Assembly (NCBI GenBank): GCA_002455335.1
Contig: DKKP01000223.1
Coordinates: forward strand, 4,747 to 11,243
DNA: 6,497 nucleotides
Direction: 5' to 3'
Origin: Anaerolineales bacterium UBA6663
GTDB lineage: Bacteria; Chloroflexota; Anaerolineae; Anaerolineales; UBA6663
Both the position numbers and the translations under genes were made by a program. Shown here piece after piece: positions 1 through 5,504 of the stretch. Positions within the stretch are counted from its first letter, which is position 1; every line of letters starts with the position of its first letter. The notes under the pieces were generated by a model. The model was not told where the DNA came from and ran no database searches. It worked only from the letters and a program-made list of their open reading frames with translations.

Positions 1-330
1 GAGGCGCACGGCGGCGTGAAGCCGGCCAACTTCCTCGACATCGGCGGCGGCGCCGGCGCCGACAAGGTGGCGGCTGCGCTGCGGATCATCGTCGCCGAGC
101 CGCGGCTCAAGGCGATCCTGATCAACATCTTCGGCGGCATCACACGTTGCGACGAAGTCGCTCGAGGCGTGATCCAGGCGATGAAGGAAGTCGGCATCTC
201 GGTGCCGATGGTGGTTCGCCTGGTCGGCACGAACGAAGAGGAGGGCAGGCGCCTCCTGGCCGATGCCCAGATGATCACCGCGACGTCGCTCGCCGATGCG
301 GCGCAGAAAGCAGTGGCGGCAGCGAAGTAA
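1..330 (+). CDS. sucC: Succinyl-CoA synthetase (succinate-CoA ligase) beta subunit, C-terminal part
   Basis: This is the 3' end of sucC; the reading frame is open from base 1, so the gene starts upstream of the window and 109 residues are visible. The beta subunit, with SucD, interconverts succinyl-CoA and succinate with formation of a nucleoside triphosphate, in the cytoplasmic TCA cycle. Visible family landmarks are the [16 protein letters not shown] stretch at the start, the [17 protein letters not shown] segment of the CoA-ligase domain, and the [16 protein letters not shown] segment, followed by the usual Ala-rich C-terminal helix. These align well from memory with E. coli SucC. The ATP-grasp domain that would bear on ATP versus GTP use is outside the window. 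sucD follows in the same direction after 104 bases, the standard order. No frameshift or truncation is seen. Confidence 0.96.
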   Translation, partial: EAHGGVKPANFLDIGGGAGADKVAAALRIIVAEPRLKAILINIFGGITRCDEVARGVIQAMKEVGISVPMVVRLVGTNEEEGRRLLADAQMITATSLADAAQKAVAAAK

Positions 331-423
331 GGCGTCGGGCGTCAGGCTACGGGCGTCAGGAGAGCGATGCCAAAGGACTGACGCTCAAGCGACACTGACG
401 CCTGATATCTGACGCCTGACACC
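331..423. repeat. Imperfect inverted repeat built from GGCGTCAG/CTGACGCC units, between sucC and sucD
   Basis: Bases 331-360 and 394-423 are imperfect reverse complements. By my hand alignment 22 of 30 positions pair as Watson-Crick and three more mismatches become G-U pairs in RNA. The loop is about 33 bases (361-393). The arms are made of a short unit: GGCGTCAGG at 338-346 and 352-360, and CTGACGCC at 395-402 and 409-416, with a variant CTGACGCT at 378-385. The element begins directly after the sucC stop and ends 11 bases before the sucD start, so it fills nearly the whole gap. A co-transcribed sucCD mRNA would carry a long stem here, which could stabilise ends, attenuate transcription or set the subunit ratio. 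It could equally be a dispersed intergenic repeat. No T-tract follows, so it does not look like a classical terminator. Confidence 0.75.
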
Positions 424-434
424 TTGGAAACAAC

Positions 435-1295
435 ATGAGCATTCTCGTCAACAAAGACACGCGGCTTCTCGTTCAGGGCATCACAGGCCGCGAGGGCCTG
501 TTTCATACAAAGCAAATGCTGGCCTACGGCACGAAGGTCGTGGCCGGCGTGACCCCCGGCAAGGGCGGCGAATGGGTCGAGGAGAAGGTGCCGGTCTTCG
601 ACTCGGTCAAGGGAGCGGTCGAGAGTACGGGCGCGAACTGCACAGTGATCTACGTCCCGGCCAAATTGGCGCCGGATGCGATGCTTGAGGCCGCCGATGC
701 CGGCGTGCCCTTTATCGTCTGCATCACGGAAGGCGTGGCCGTGCAGGATATGATGCGCGTGCGGGCCTATCTCGACCTCAAGGGGGCCAAGTTGCTCGGT
801 CCGAACTGCCCCGGGCTGCTGACTCCCGGCGAAGCTAAGGTCGGCATCATCCCCGGTCACATCGCGCGACCCGGCAACGTCGGCGTGGTCTCGCGTTCGG
901 GTACACTGACCTACGAAGTGCTCAATGCGCTCACCCAGAACGGTATGGGCGCCAGCACCTGTGTCGGCATCGGTGGCGACCCGATCAAGGGCCTGAATTA
1001 CATCGACGTTCTCCAACTCTTTCAGGCTGACCCGCAGACCGAGAAGGTCGTGATGATCGGCGAGATCGGCGGCAGCGACGAGGAGCGCGCGGCAGAGTAC
1101 ATCGCCACGCGTATGACCAAACCGGTGGTCAGCTTCATCGCCGGCCAGACCGCGCCGCCCGGCCGACGGATGGGCCACGCCGGCGCCATCATCGAGAGCG
1201 GCTCGGGCACTGCGGCCGACAAGATCAAGGCGCTGCAGGCCGCCAACGTCAAGGTCGCGAGCCATCCCGAAGAGATCCCGGATCTGCTCAAGTAG
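435..1295 (+). CDS. sucD: Succinyl-CoA synthetase (succinate-CoA ligase) alpha subunit
   Basis: The 286-residue product matches the usual length of SucD (about 290). It is the CoA-binding and phospho-histidine subunit of succinyl-CoA synthetase and works as a complex with SucC. The N-terminal Rossmann domain shows [14 protein letters not shown] (residues 15-28) and GVTPGKGG (38-45) for CoA binding, then CITEG (96-100) and [20 protein letters not shown] (122-141). The C-terminal ligase domain carries the active-site loop [12 protein letters not shown], in which His248 is the residue expected to be phosphorylated. GIGGDP (178-183) and IGEIGG (208-213) are also conserved. The ATG start gives the standard N-terminus ([17 protein letters not shown]); the ribosome site is weak (GGAA about 6 bases upstream). 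It is likely co-transcribed with sucC. All key residues are intact. Confidence 0.97.
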   Translation: MSILVNKDTRLLVQGITGREGLFHTKQMLAYGTKVVAGVTPGKGGEWVEEKVPVFDSVKGAVESTGANCTVIYVPAKLAPDAMLEAADAGVPFIVCITEGVAVQDMMRVRAYLDLKGAKLLGPNCPGLLTPGEAKVGIIPGHIARPGNVGVVSRSGTLTYEVLNALTQNGMGASTCVGIGGDPIKGLNYIDVLQLFQADPQTEKVVMIGEIGGSDEERAAEYIATRMTKPVVSFIAGQTAPPGRRMGHAGAIIESGSGTAADKIKALQAANVKVASHPEEIPDLLK

Positions 1296-1331
1296 CGTTC
1301 GGGTCATCCCGACCGAGCGTAAGACATTTGC

Positions 1332-1336
1332 GGAGG
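1332..1336 (+). promoter_or_regulatory. Ribosome binding site GGAGG of the TPR gene
   Basis: GGAGG lies 6 bases before the ATG at 1343. It decides the start: an in-frame TTG at 1328 would lie upstream of this site and would add five residues (MRRRG) encoded partly by the Shine-Dalgarno sequence itself. This is the stronger of the two clear ribosome sites in the window and suggests independent, efficient translation of the small TPR protein. Confidence 0.8.
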
Positions 1337-1342
1337 AGAGGT

Positions 1343-1708
1343 ATGCCAGAGCTTTCAAAGCCCGCCAACCCATTGCCGAAGTACCAGGCTGAAGCGGCAG
1401 CAAAACCCAACGACGCCGAGGTGCAGACCAGCCTGGGCTGGGCGTACTACGGTCAGAAGCAGTTTGCCGATGCGATCCAGGCGTTCGAGGCGGCGCTCAG
1501 GCTCGGGGGCGATAACCTCGATGCCTCGTACGGCCTGGGCATGGCGCACAAGATGGCCGGCTCGCCCGGGCTGGCGATCAAGTCGTTTGAGATGGCCGCC
1601 GCGCTTGCCGAGCAGATCGACAACCATGATCGCAAGAAGATGCTCAGCCGGCTGGTCAGCGGCCAGCTGAACGAGTTGCAGACAGGCGACTGGAACCTTA
1701 CCGCATAG
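1343..1708 (+). CDS. Small tetratricopeptide-repeat (TPR) protein, two repeats
   Basis: This is a 121-residue protein with no signal peptide or membrane segment, so it is probably cytoplasmic. Two TPR units are visible: residues about 23-56 (motif W-AYY...F-DAI-AFE-AL) and about 57-90 (A-YGLGMA...G-AI-SFE-A). They are followed by a helical C-terminal cap ending in GDWNLTA. TPRs are helix-turn-helix scaffolds for protein-protein contact and give no enzymatic function. The start is the ATG at 1343, preceded by GGAGG. The gene begins 47 bases after sucD in the same direction and may ride on the sucCD transcript, but a role with succinyl-CoA synthetase is not shown by the sequence. I do not recognise a named family; only the fold is assigned. 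A strong hairpin follows just after the stop. Confidence 0.85.
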   Translation: MPELSKPANPLPKYQAEAAAKPNDAEVQTSLGWAYYGQKQFADAIQAFEAALRLGGDNLDASYGLGMAHKMAGSPGLAIKSFEMAAALAEQIDNHDRKKMLSRLVSGQLNELQTGDWNLTA

Positions 1709-1714
1709 ACGTTC

Positions 1715-1784
1715 ACGCGCTGAACGACGCCGGAGGGCATGGCGGGGGTCTCTCGCGCCATGCCCTCCGCGCGTTTCAGCGCGT
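1715..1784 (+). terminator. Compound 28-base-pair hairpin after the TPR gene (possible terminator or mRNA-end structure)
   Basis: Three nested perfect stems share one axis: 1715-1724 with 1775-1784 (10 bp), 1727-1730 with 1771-1774 (4 bp), and 1731-1744 with 1756-1769 (14 bp, CGGAGGGCATGGCG). They are separated only by a 2-base bulge (1725-1726) and a 1-base bulge (1770), with an 11-base loop at 1745-1755. The structure starts 6 bases after the TPR stop and ends 12 bases before the rsmD start. It has no T-rich tract on either side, so the terminator call rests on position and stem strength only. It could instead protect the 3' end of the upstream mRNA, or modulate rsmD translation, because the rsmD ribosome site (GAGG, 1788-1791) lies directly after the stem. 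Confidence 0.6.
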
Positions 1785-1796
1785 TGCGAGGCGCAC

Positions 1797-2360
1797 ATGG
1801 CTGGGATACGCGTGATCGCAGGCGAGGCAAAGGGGCGCCGGCTCAAGATGGTGCCGGGCGACGGCACACGCCCGATCATGGATCGGGTGAAGCAGGCGCT
1901 TTTCAATATCCTCGGTGACTCGATCATTGATGCCCGCGTGCTGGATCTGTTCGCTGGCACGGGCTCAGTGGCCATCGAGGCGCTTAGCCGCGGCGCCGCC
2001 TACGCCGAGCTCGTCGAGCAGGATCGGACAGCAGCCGAGGTCATCCGCGAGAACCTGACTGTGACCCGGCTCGGCGAACGCGCCAGGCTGGTGCGCGCCG
2101 ATGTGTTCGCCCACTTGCGCCGACCGCCGGCCGTGGGGTTCGACTACATCCACGTGGCGCCGCCGCAGTACAAGGATCTCTGGGTCGACGCGATCCTGGC
2201 GCTGGATGCGCAGCCAGGCTGGGTGAACCCCGACGGCTGGGTCTGCGCCCAGATCGACCCGACCGAGCACAAGGCGCTCGAGCTCAAACACCTCGTGCCG
2301 GTTTCAGAACGCAAGTACGGCAGCACGCTGTTGGCCTTCTTCGAAATGGCTTCAGCGTGA
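1797..2360 (+). CDS. rsmD: RsmD-family 16S rRNA (guanine-N2) methyltransferase with altered catalytic motif
   Basis: This 187-residue protein has the size and layout of RsmD, which methylates G966 (E. coli numbering) of 16S rRNA with S-adenosylmethionine during small-subunit assembly. The N-terminus has the family signature IRVIAGEAKGRRL (residues 4-16) and RPIMDRVKQALFNIL (25-39). The SAM-binding motif I is VLDLFAGTGSVAIEALSRGA (48-67), and VEQD (73-76) is the acidic ribose-binding loop. Motif IV, normally (D/N)PP(Y/F) in amino-methyltransferases, reads APPQY at 121-125, so the catalytic acid is replaced by Ala and the aromatic residue is displaced. The rest, including the C-terminal YGSTLLAFFE, is intact, so the gene is not decaying. 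I recall similar motifs in Chloroflexota RsmD-like proteins but cannot verify this. A modest GAGG site precedes the ATG. The frequent partner coaD does not follow. Confidence 0.88.
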   Translation: MAGIRVIAGEAKGRRLKMVPGDGTRPIMDRVKQALFNILGDSIIDARVLDLFAGTGSVAIEALSRGAAYAELVEQDRTAAEVIRENLTVTRLGERARLVRADVFAHLRRPPAVGFDYIHVAPPQYKDLWVDAILALDAQPGWVNPDGWVCAQIDPTEHKALELKHLVPVSERKYGSTLLAFFEMASA

Positions 2361-2414
2361 CATGATGCGCAAGCGCTGCGCTGTGGGGGGAGGGCGGCTA
2401 GGGCAGGGAAGCCT

Positions 2415-4346
2415 ATGCGAACCACAATCGATGGGCGTCATCTCGCGGCGCTGGTTGGTCTGATCGTTGCGCTGCTCCCCGCGGCGACGGCGATCGGCGC
2501 CCCGTCACCTGCGGCCACGACCTGGACAGGCCGGGTGGAGGCCACTGTGCTTGACGCCACGACCGGTGCACCGGTGGCCGGTGCGCATGTCAGTGGGCCG
2601 GGGGATCTGGCCGGGCTGACCGATGCCGGAGGGCTCCGCGCGGCGACGTTGTCTCTGCCCGCGCCCGAAACGCCGCTCACCGTGACGATCTCGGCGCCCG
2701 GCTACGGCGATTGGCTCCTCAGCAACGTGCGGGTGCTTGCCGACGACACGCTCTACCTAACAGCCCGTCTCGGGCCAGAACCGATCATCCAGGAAGCGCC
2801 GCAGCCGACAACGGTCCGCGAGCCCCTCTCTCGGGCCGAACTCGAGGCCCTCCTCGATCTGCCGCCCAATTACGTCGACCAGACACAGTGGGGCGTGCCG
2901 CAACAGATCCGTGTCCGGGTGACGGGATACCCCCATTGCGATTTGAGCCGGCCGTACACGGTCCAGACCATCGACTTCCGCCAGTACTTGAAGAACGTGC
3001 TGCCGAACGAGTGGGGCGCGAGTTGGGCGCGCGAGTCGGTTCGCGCCGGGGCCGTCGCAGTCAAGATGTACGCCTGGTACATGATCACGCTCGGCGGCAA
3101 ATGGCCCGACGCCGATGTTTACGACAGCACCTGCGACCAGGTCTACAACCCCGCGATCGCCTACGCCAGCACAAACGCGGCAGTCGATGACACCTTTGAC
3201 TGGCGTCTGACGCTCAATGGCAAGATCTTTCCGACGTATTACCGGGCTTATGCGTATCAGTGCGCTGACGCCGGCCTGACCGGGCGGTGTCTTGGACAAT
3301 GGGATTCGAAAAGCCAGGCGGACGCGGGCCAGACCTTTGAGCAGATCCTGACCGGCGCGTACACGAATTCTCGCCTCAACTTCTATCGAGCCAACTACAC
3401 GCTCTGGTTCAACGGCAGCGCCTTCGTCAACGCCGGGCGCGTGCAGGTGCCGATCGACACGGGCGCACGGGGCGCCGATGTCGGCGCCGCCGACTTCACG
3501 CTCGAGTTCTGGCTCAAGGCGCTCCCGGGTCAGAATATGGCCTTTGACGCCGCGCGCACGCCGGCGAACACGTGTGGTGTCAACGACGGCTGGATCAAGG
3601 GCAGCGTCGTGCTCGATCGCGACATCGTCGGGGCGGCGCAGCACGGCGACTACGGGCTGGCGCTGGCCGGCGGGCGCGTGGCCTTCGGCCTCAACAACGG
3701 CCTGATCGGCACCACGCTCTGCGGCGCGACCGACGTGACCGACGGGGCCTGGCATCACGTGGCCGTCACGCGGCGGCGAAGCGACGGTTGGCTCCGGATC
3801 TGGGTCGACGGCCGACTGGATGCCGAGGTCGATGGGCCGGACGGCGATATCAGCTACCTCGACGGGCGCACCGGCGGCGCGGTTGACCCCTTCCTCGTCA
3901 TCGGCGGGCGCAAGATCGACTCAGATCCCGTCCTCAAGCCGTCGTTTACCGGCTGGCTGGATGAGTTGCGTTTCTCGGACGCCGTGCGCTACACGACGGC
4001 CTTCGAGCCCGGCGGTCGACTCGCGATCGATAACGCGACGACCTCGCTCTATCGGTTCGACGAAGGGGCCGGCGCCGGCGCCTGCACGGGCGCCGTGGGC
4101 GATGCGTTCCCGGCCAGCCCACCGGGGAGTGGCGCCTGTATCCACGGCGGCAGCCCGGCTGCGCCGCTGTGGGTTGTCAACGACAACCCGCGGGTTGCGA
4201 TGCGTTTGGGGCTGGCCGCGATCCTCAACGTCGCCGTGCCACCGGCCACGCCGACGCCTGTTGCGAGCCCGACGCCTGTCATTCCGCCGACGTCTACGCC
4301 GGCGCCCGCAAACCAATCGCTCTGGATGCCCTGGCTCAGTCGCTGA
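2415..4346 (+). CDS. Secreted SpoIID/LytB-domain protein with LamG-like domain and C-terminal Pro/Thr stalk
   Basis: This 643-residue protein is predicted to be exported. It has a signal peptide at residues 1 to about 26-29 (Arg near the start, hydrophobic core AALVGLIVALLPAA, AxA at 24-26). Residues about 37-118 form a carboxypeptidase-regulatory-like beta domain (VEATVLDATTGAPVAGAHVS, then TISAPGY). Residues about 165-325 are a SpoIID/LytB domain. Its core is YLKNVLPNEWGASWARESVR, with Glu199 at the position of the SpoIID catalytic Glu, then AGAVAVKMYAWY, DQVYNP and QWDSK...G-TFEQIL. Residues about 340-550 resemble LamG/concanavalin-A-like lectin domains (FTLEFWLKA, WHHVAVTRR, IWVDGRLDAEVDG, GWLDELRFSD, LYRFDEGAG). 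Residues 609-634 are a Pro/Thr stalk, followed by the tail SLWMPWLSR. SpoIID enzymes cleave peptidoglycan glycan strands stripped of peptides. No sporulation genes are nearby, so a wall or surface role is more likely. Eight Cys are present after the signal peptide. Whether it is active is uncertain. Confidence 0.85.
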   Translation: MRTTIDGRHLAALVGLIVALLPAATAIGAPSPAATTWTGRVEATVLDATTGAPVAGAHVSGPGDLAGLTDAGGLRAATLSLPAPETPLTVTISAPGYGDWLLSNVRVLADDTLYLTARLGPEPIIQEAPQPTTVREPLSRAELEALLDLPPNYVDQTQWGVPQQIRVRVTGYPHCDLSRPYTVQTIDFRQYLKNVLPNEWGASWARESVRAGAVAVKMYAWYMITLGGKWPDADVYDSTCDQVYNPAIAYASTNAAVDDTFDWRLTLNGKIFPTYYRAYAYQCADAGLTGRCLGQWDSKSQADAGQTFEQILTGAYTNSRLNFYRANYTLWFNGSAFVNAGRVQVPIDTGARGADVGAADFTLEFWLKALPGQNMAFDAARTPANTCGVNDGWIKGSVVLDRDIVGAAQHGDYGLALAGGRVAFGLNNGLIGTTLCGATDVTDGAWHHVAVTRRRSDGWLRIWVDGRLDAEVDGPDGDISYLDGRTGGAVDPFLVIGGRKIDSDPVLKPSFTGWLDELRFSDAVRYTTAFEPGGRLAIDNATTSLYRFDEGAGAGACTGAVGDAFPASPPGSGACIHGGSPAAPLWVVNDNPRVAMRLGLAAILNVAVPPATPTPVASPTPVIPPTSTPAPANQSLWMPWLSR

Positions 4347-4354
4347 ACGCGAGC

Positions 4355-5455
4355 TCAGTCGGCGGGCGGCCGCGTCAGCGTCACCTGGGGCGCGATCATC
4401 ACGCGATCTTTGCCCTGATGTTTGCCCGCATAGAGCGCCTGATCGGCGGCCGAGATCGTATCGTCGAGCGAGGCGCCGGGTCGATGGACGCTTATGCCGA
4501 ACGTCAGGGTCACGCGTGTCGGAACGCCGGCGCATTCCCACTGAGTGTCGGCGACCTGGACGCGCATCCGCTCGGCGACGGCGGCTGCGCCGCGCAGGTC
4601 GGTGGCGGGAAGGTAGATCAGAAACTCCTCGCCGCCCCAGCGCGCGATCAGATCTTGTTCGCGGATTGCTTCATTCAGCAGCCGCGACGCCTCACGCAGG
4701 ATCTGATCGCCGCAGAGATGCCCGAACGTGTCGTTGAGCGCCTTGAAGTCGTCGATGTCGCAGATCGCTATCGCAAACGAGCGTTGGCCCGTGGCCTCGG
4801 CGACGGCCTGATCGAGGCGCGCCGTCATCGCCCGCCGGTTGGCCAACCCGGTCAGCGAATCGGTGCGCGCCAGGTCGTTCAGCGCGCGGTTGACATCTTG
4901 GAGCTGGCCCTCGGCGCTGTTGGCTGCGCGGTTGTACAGATACGTTAGAAAGATGATCAGAAAGAAAAACGTCGAGACGTTGAACGCCTCGAAGACACGC
5001 AAGATGGGCGTCGATATCGGCCCCGGCTGCGGGGCCAACTGCGCGAGAAGACTGAGCGTCACGAACGTCAGGTACATCCCGGCCGCGACCAGCGCTTTCA
5101 CCGACGTCAGGTCCGACGGGTAGAGAAACACGATGACCGCCATCACGAAGATGTAGTACTGAAACCCGCTTTCCCAGCCGAGATTGAGGACGGCGAGCAC
5201 TGAGTGCCCGAGAACTTCGATCGCGCACAGGATGAACCCGACACCGTAACGGCCGCGACGGCCTACAACGATGGCCGCGACATACAGCAACACGCTGACG
5301 ATATTGGCGAGCGCAAGCGTCCGTACGTTGAGTGCGTAGAAGATCGGGATGAACAGCGCATGCAACCCGAGCGCCACGTACACGAAGTAGCGCACGACAA
5401 ACGCAAACCGCTGATTGCTGTGCGTGTCGGCGACCAGATTGGGCTGCGAGGCCAT
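4355..5455 (-). CDS. Membrane-bound diguanylate cyclase (GGDEF domain)
   Basis: This 366-residue protein makes cyclic di-GMP from two GTP. The N-terminal half has about six hydrophobic helices (roughly residues 18-40, 46-64, 70-91, 98-112, 118-140 and 155-174), consistent with an integral-membrane sensor of unknown ligand. A short linker helix (about 178-195) follows, then a GGDEF domain from DSLTGLANRRAM (199-210) to the end. The active site is GGEEF at 274-278, a functional variant. An RxxD inhibition site (REQD, 265-268) lies exactly five residues before it, so product feedback is expected. The metal/nucleotide segment ICDIDDFKALNDTFGHLCGD (231-250) and the C-terminal AADQALYAGKHQGKDRV (336-352) are intact. 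There is no EAL or HD-GYP domain. It follows glgB by 49 bases in the same direction and may share its transcript. The ATG at 5455 has a good ribosome site. Confidence 0.95.
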   Translation of the reverse strand: MASQPNLVADTHSNQRFAFVVRYFVYVALGLHALFIPIFYALNVRTLALANIVSVLLYVAAIVVGRRGRYGVGFILCAIEVLGHSVLAVLNLGWESGFQYYIFVMAVIVFLYPSDLTSVKALVAAGMYLTFVTLSLLAQLAPQPGPISTPILRVFEAFNVSTFFFLIIFLTYLYNRAANSAEGQLQDVNRALNDLARTDSLTGLANRRAMTARLDQAVAEATGQRSFAIAICDIDDFKALNDTFGHLCGDQILREASRLLNEAIREQDLIARWGGEEFLIYLPATDLRGAAAVAERMRVQVADTQWECAGVPTRVTLTFGISVHRPGASLDDTISAADQALYAGKHQGKDRVMIAPQVTLTRPPAD

Positions 5456-5459
5456 TCAG

Positions 5460-5464
5460 CCTCC
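5460..5464 (-). promoter_or_regulatory. Ribosome binding site GGAGG of the diguanylate cyclase gene
   Basis: On the minus strand, GGAGG (within GAGGGAGG, 5460-5467) precedes the ATG at 5455-5453 with a spacing of four bases. It supports this start codon, which also places the first membrane helix at a normal distance from the N-terminus. The rest of the 49-base gap to glgB shows no convincing promoter or terminator. Confidence 0.75.
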
Positions 5465-5504
5465 CTCGGCAATGGGTGCCGGGTCGGTGGTACCTCGATC
5501 GGGC

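Noticed and set aside
49..60. GGCGCC-GGCGCC palindrome in sucC and the similar one near 4070-4082
   Set aside because: Both are codon-level Gly/Ala repeats (GAGA) within coding sequence of high GC content, with no sign of an independent function.
1299..1312. Small TCGGG/CCCGA hairpin after sucD
   Set aside because: It has only 5 base pairs with no T-tract, too weak to call a terminator in GC-rich sequence.
1328..1342. TTG at 1328 as an upstream start for the TPR protein
   Set aside because: The added codons are the Shine-Dalgarno sequence of the ATG at 1343, so the ATG is the better start.
342..1403. Long open frame (353 codons) on the minus strand, opposite sucD
   Set aside because: It lies antisense to a clearly conserved sucD. 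Its translation is Arg/His/Asp-rich without domain features, as expected for a shadow frame in GC-rich DNA.
1797..2360. rsmD as a pseudogene because of the altered motif IV
   Set aside because: The frame is full length and all other motifs and the C-terminus are conserved, so divergence within a clade is more likely than decay.
2361..2414. Gap between rsmD and the SpoIID-domain gene, examined for coaD start, promoter or terminator
   Set aside because: It has only 54 bases with G-rich runs and a tiny GCGC hairpin; no gene start or convincing regulatory site could be supported.
2757..3758. 333-codon minus-strand open frame opposite the SpoIID-domain gene
   Set aside because: The opposing frame has a signal peptide and recognisable domains. 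This one shows no motif and exists because stop codons are rare at this GC content.
2415..4346. Sporulation locus, because of the SpoIID domain
   Set aside because: No other sporulation gene is present, the domain occurs widely in non-sporulating bacteria, and the extra domains point to a surface protein.
3820..4948. Two plus-strand open frames (3820-4737 and 4169-4948) that bridge the SpoIID-domain gene and the diguanylate cyclase gene
   Set aside because: Both products are low-complexity and Arg/Ala/Ser- or Gly-rich, with no domain. They overlap two well-supported genes.
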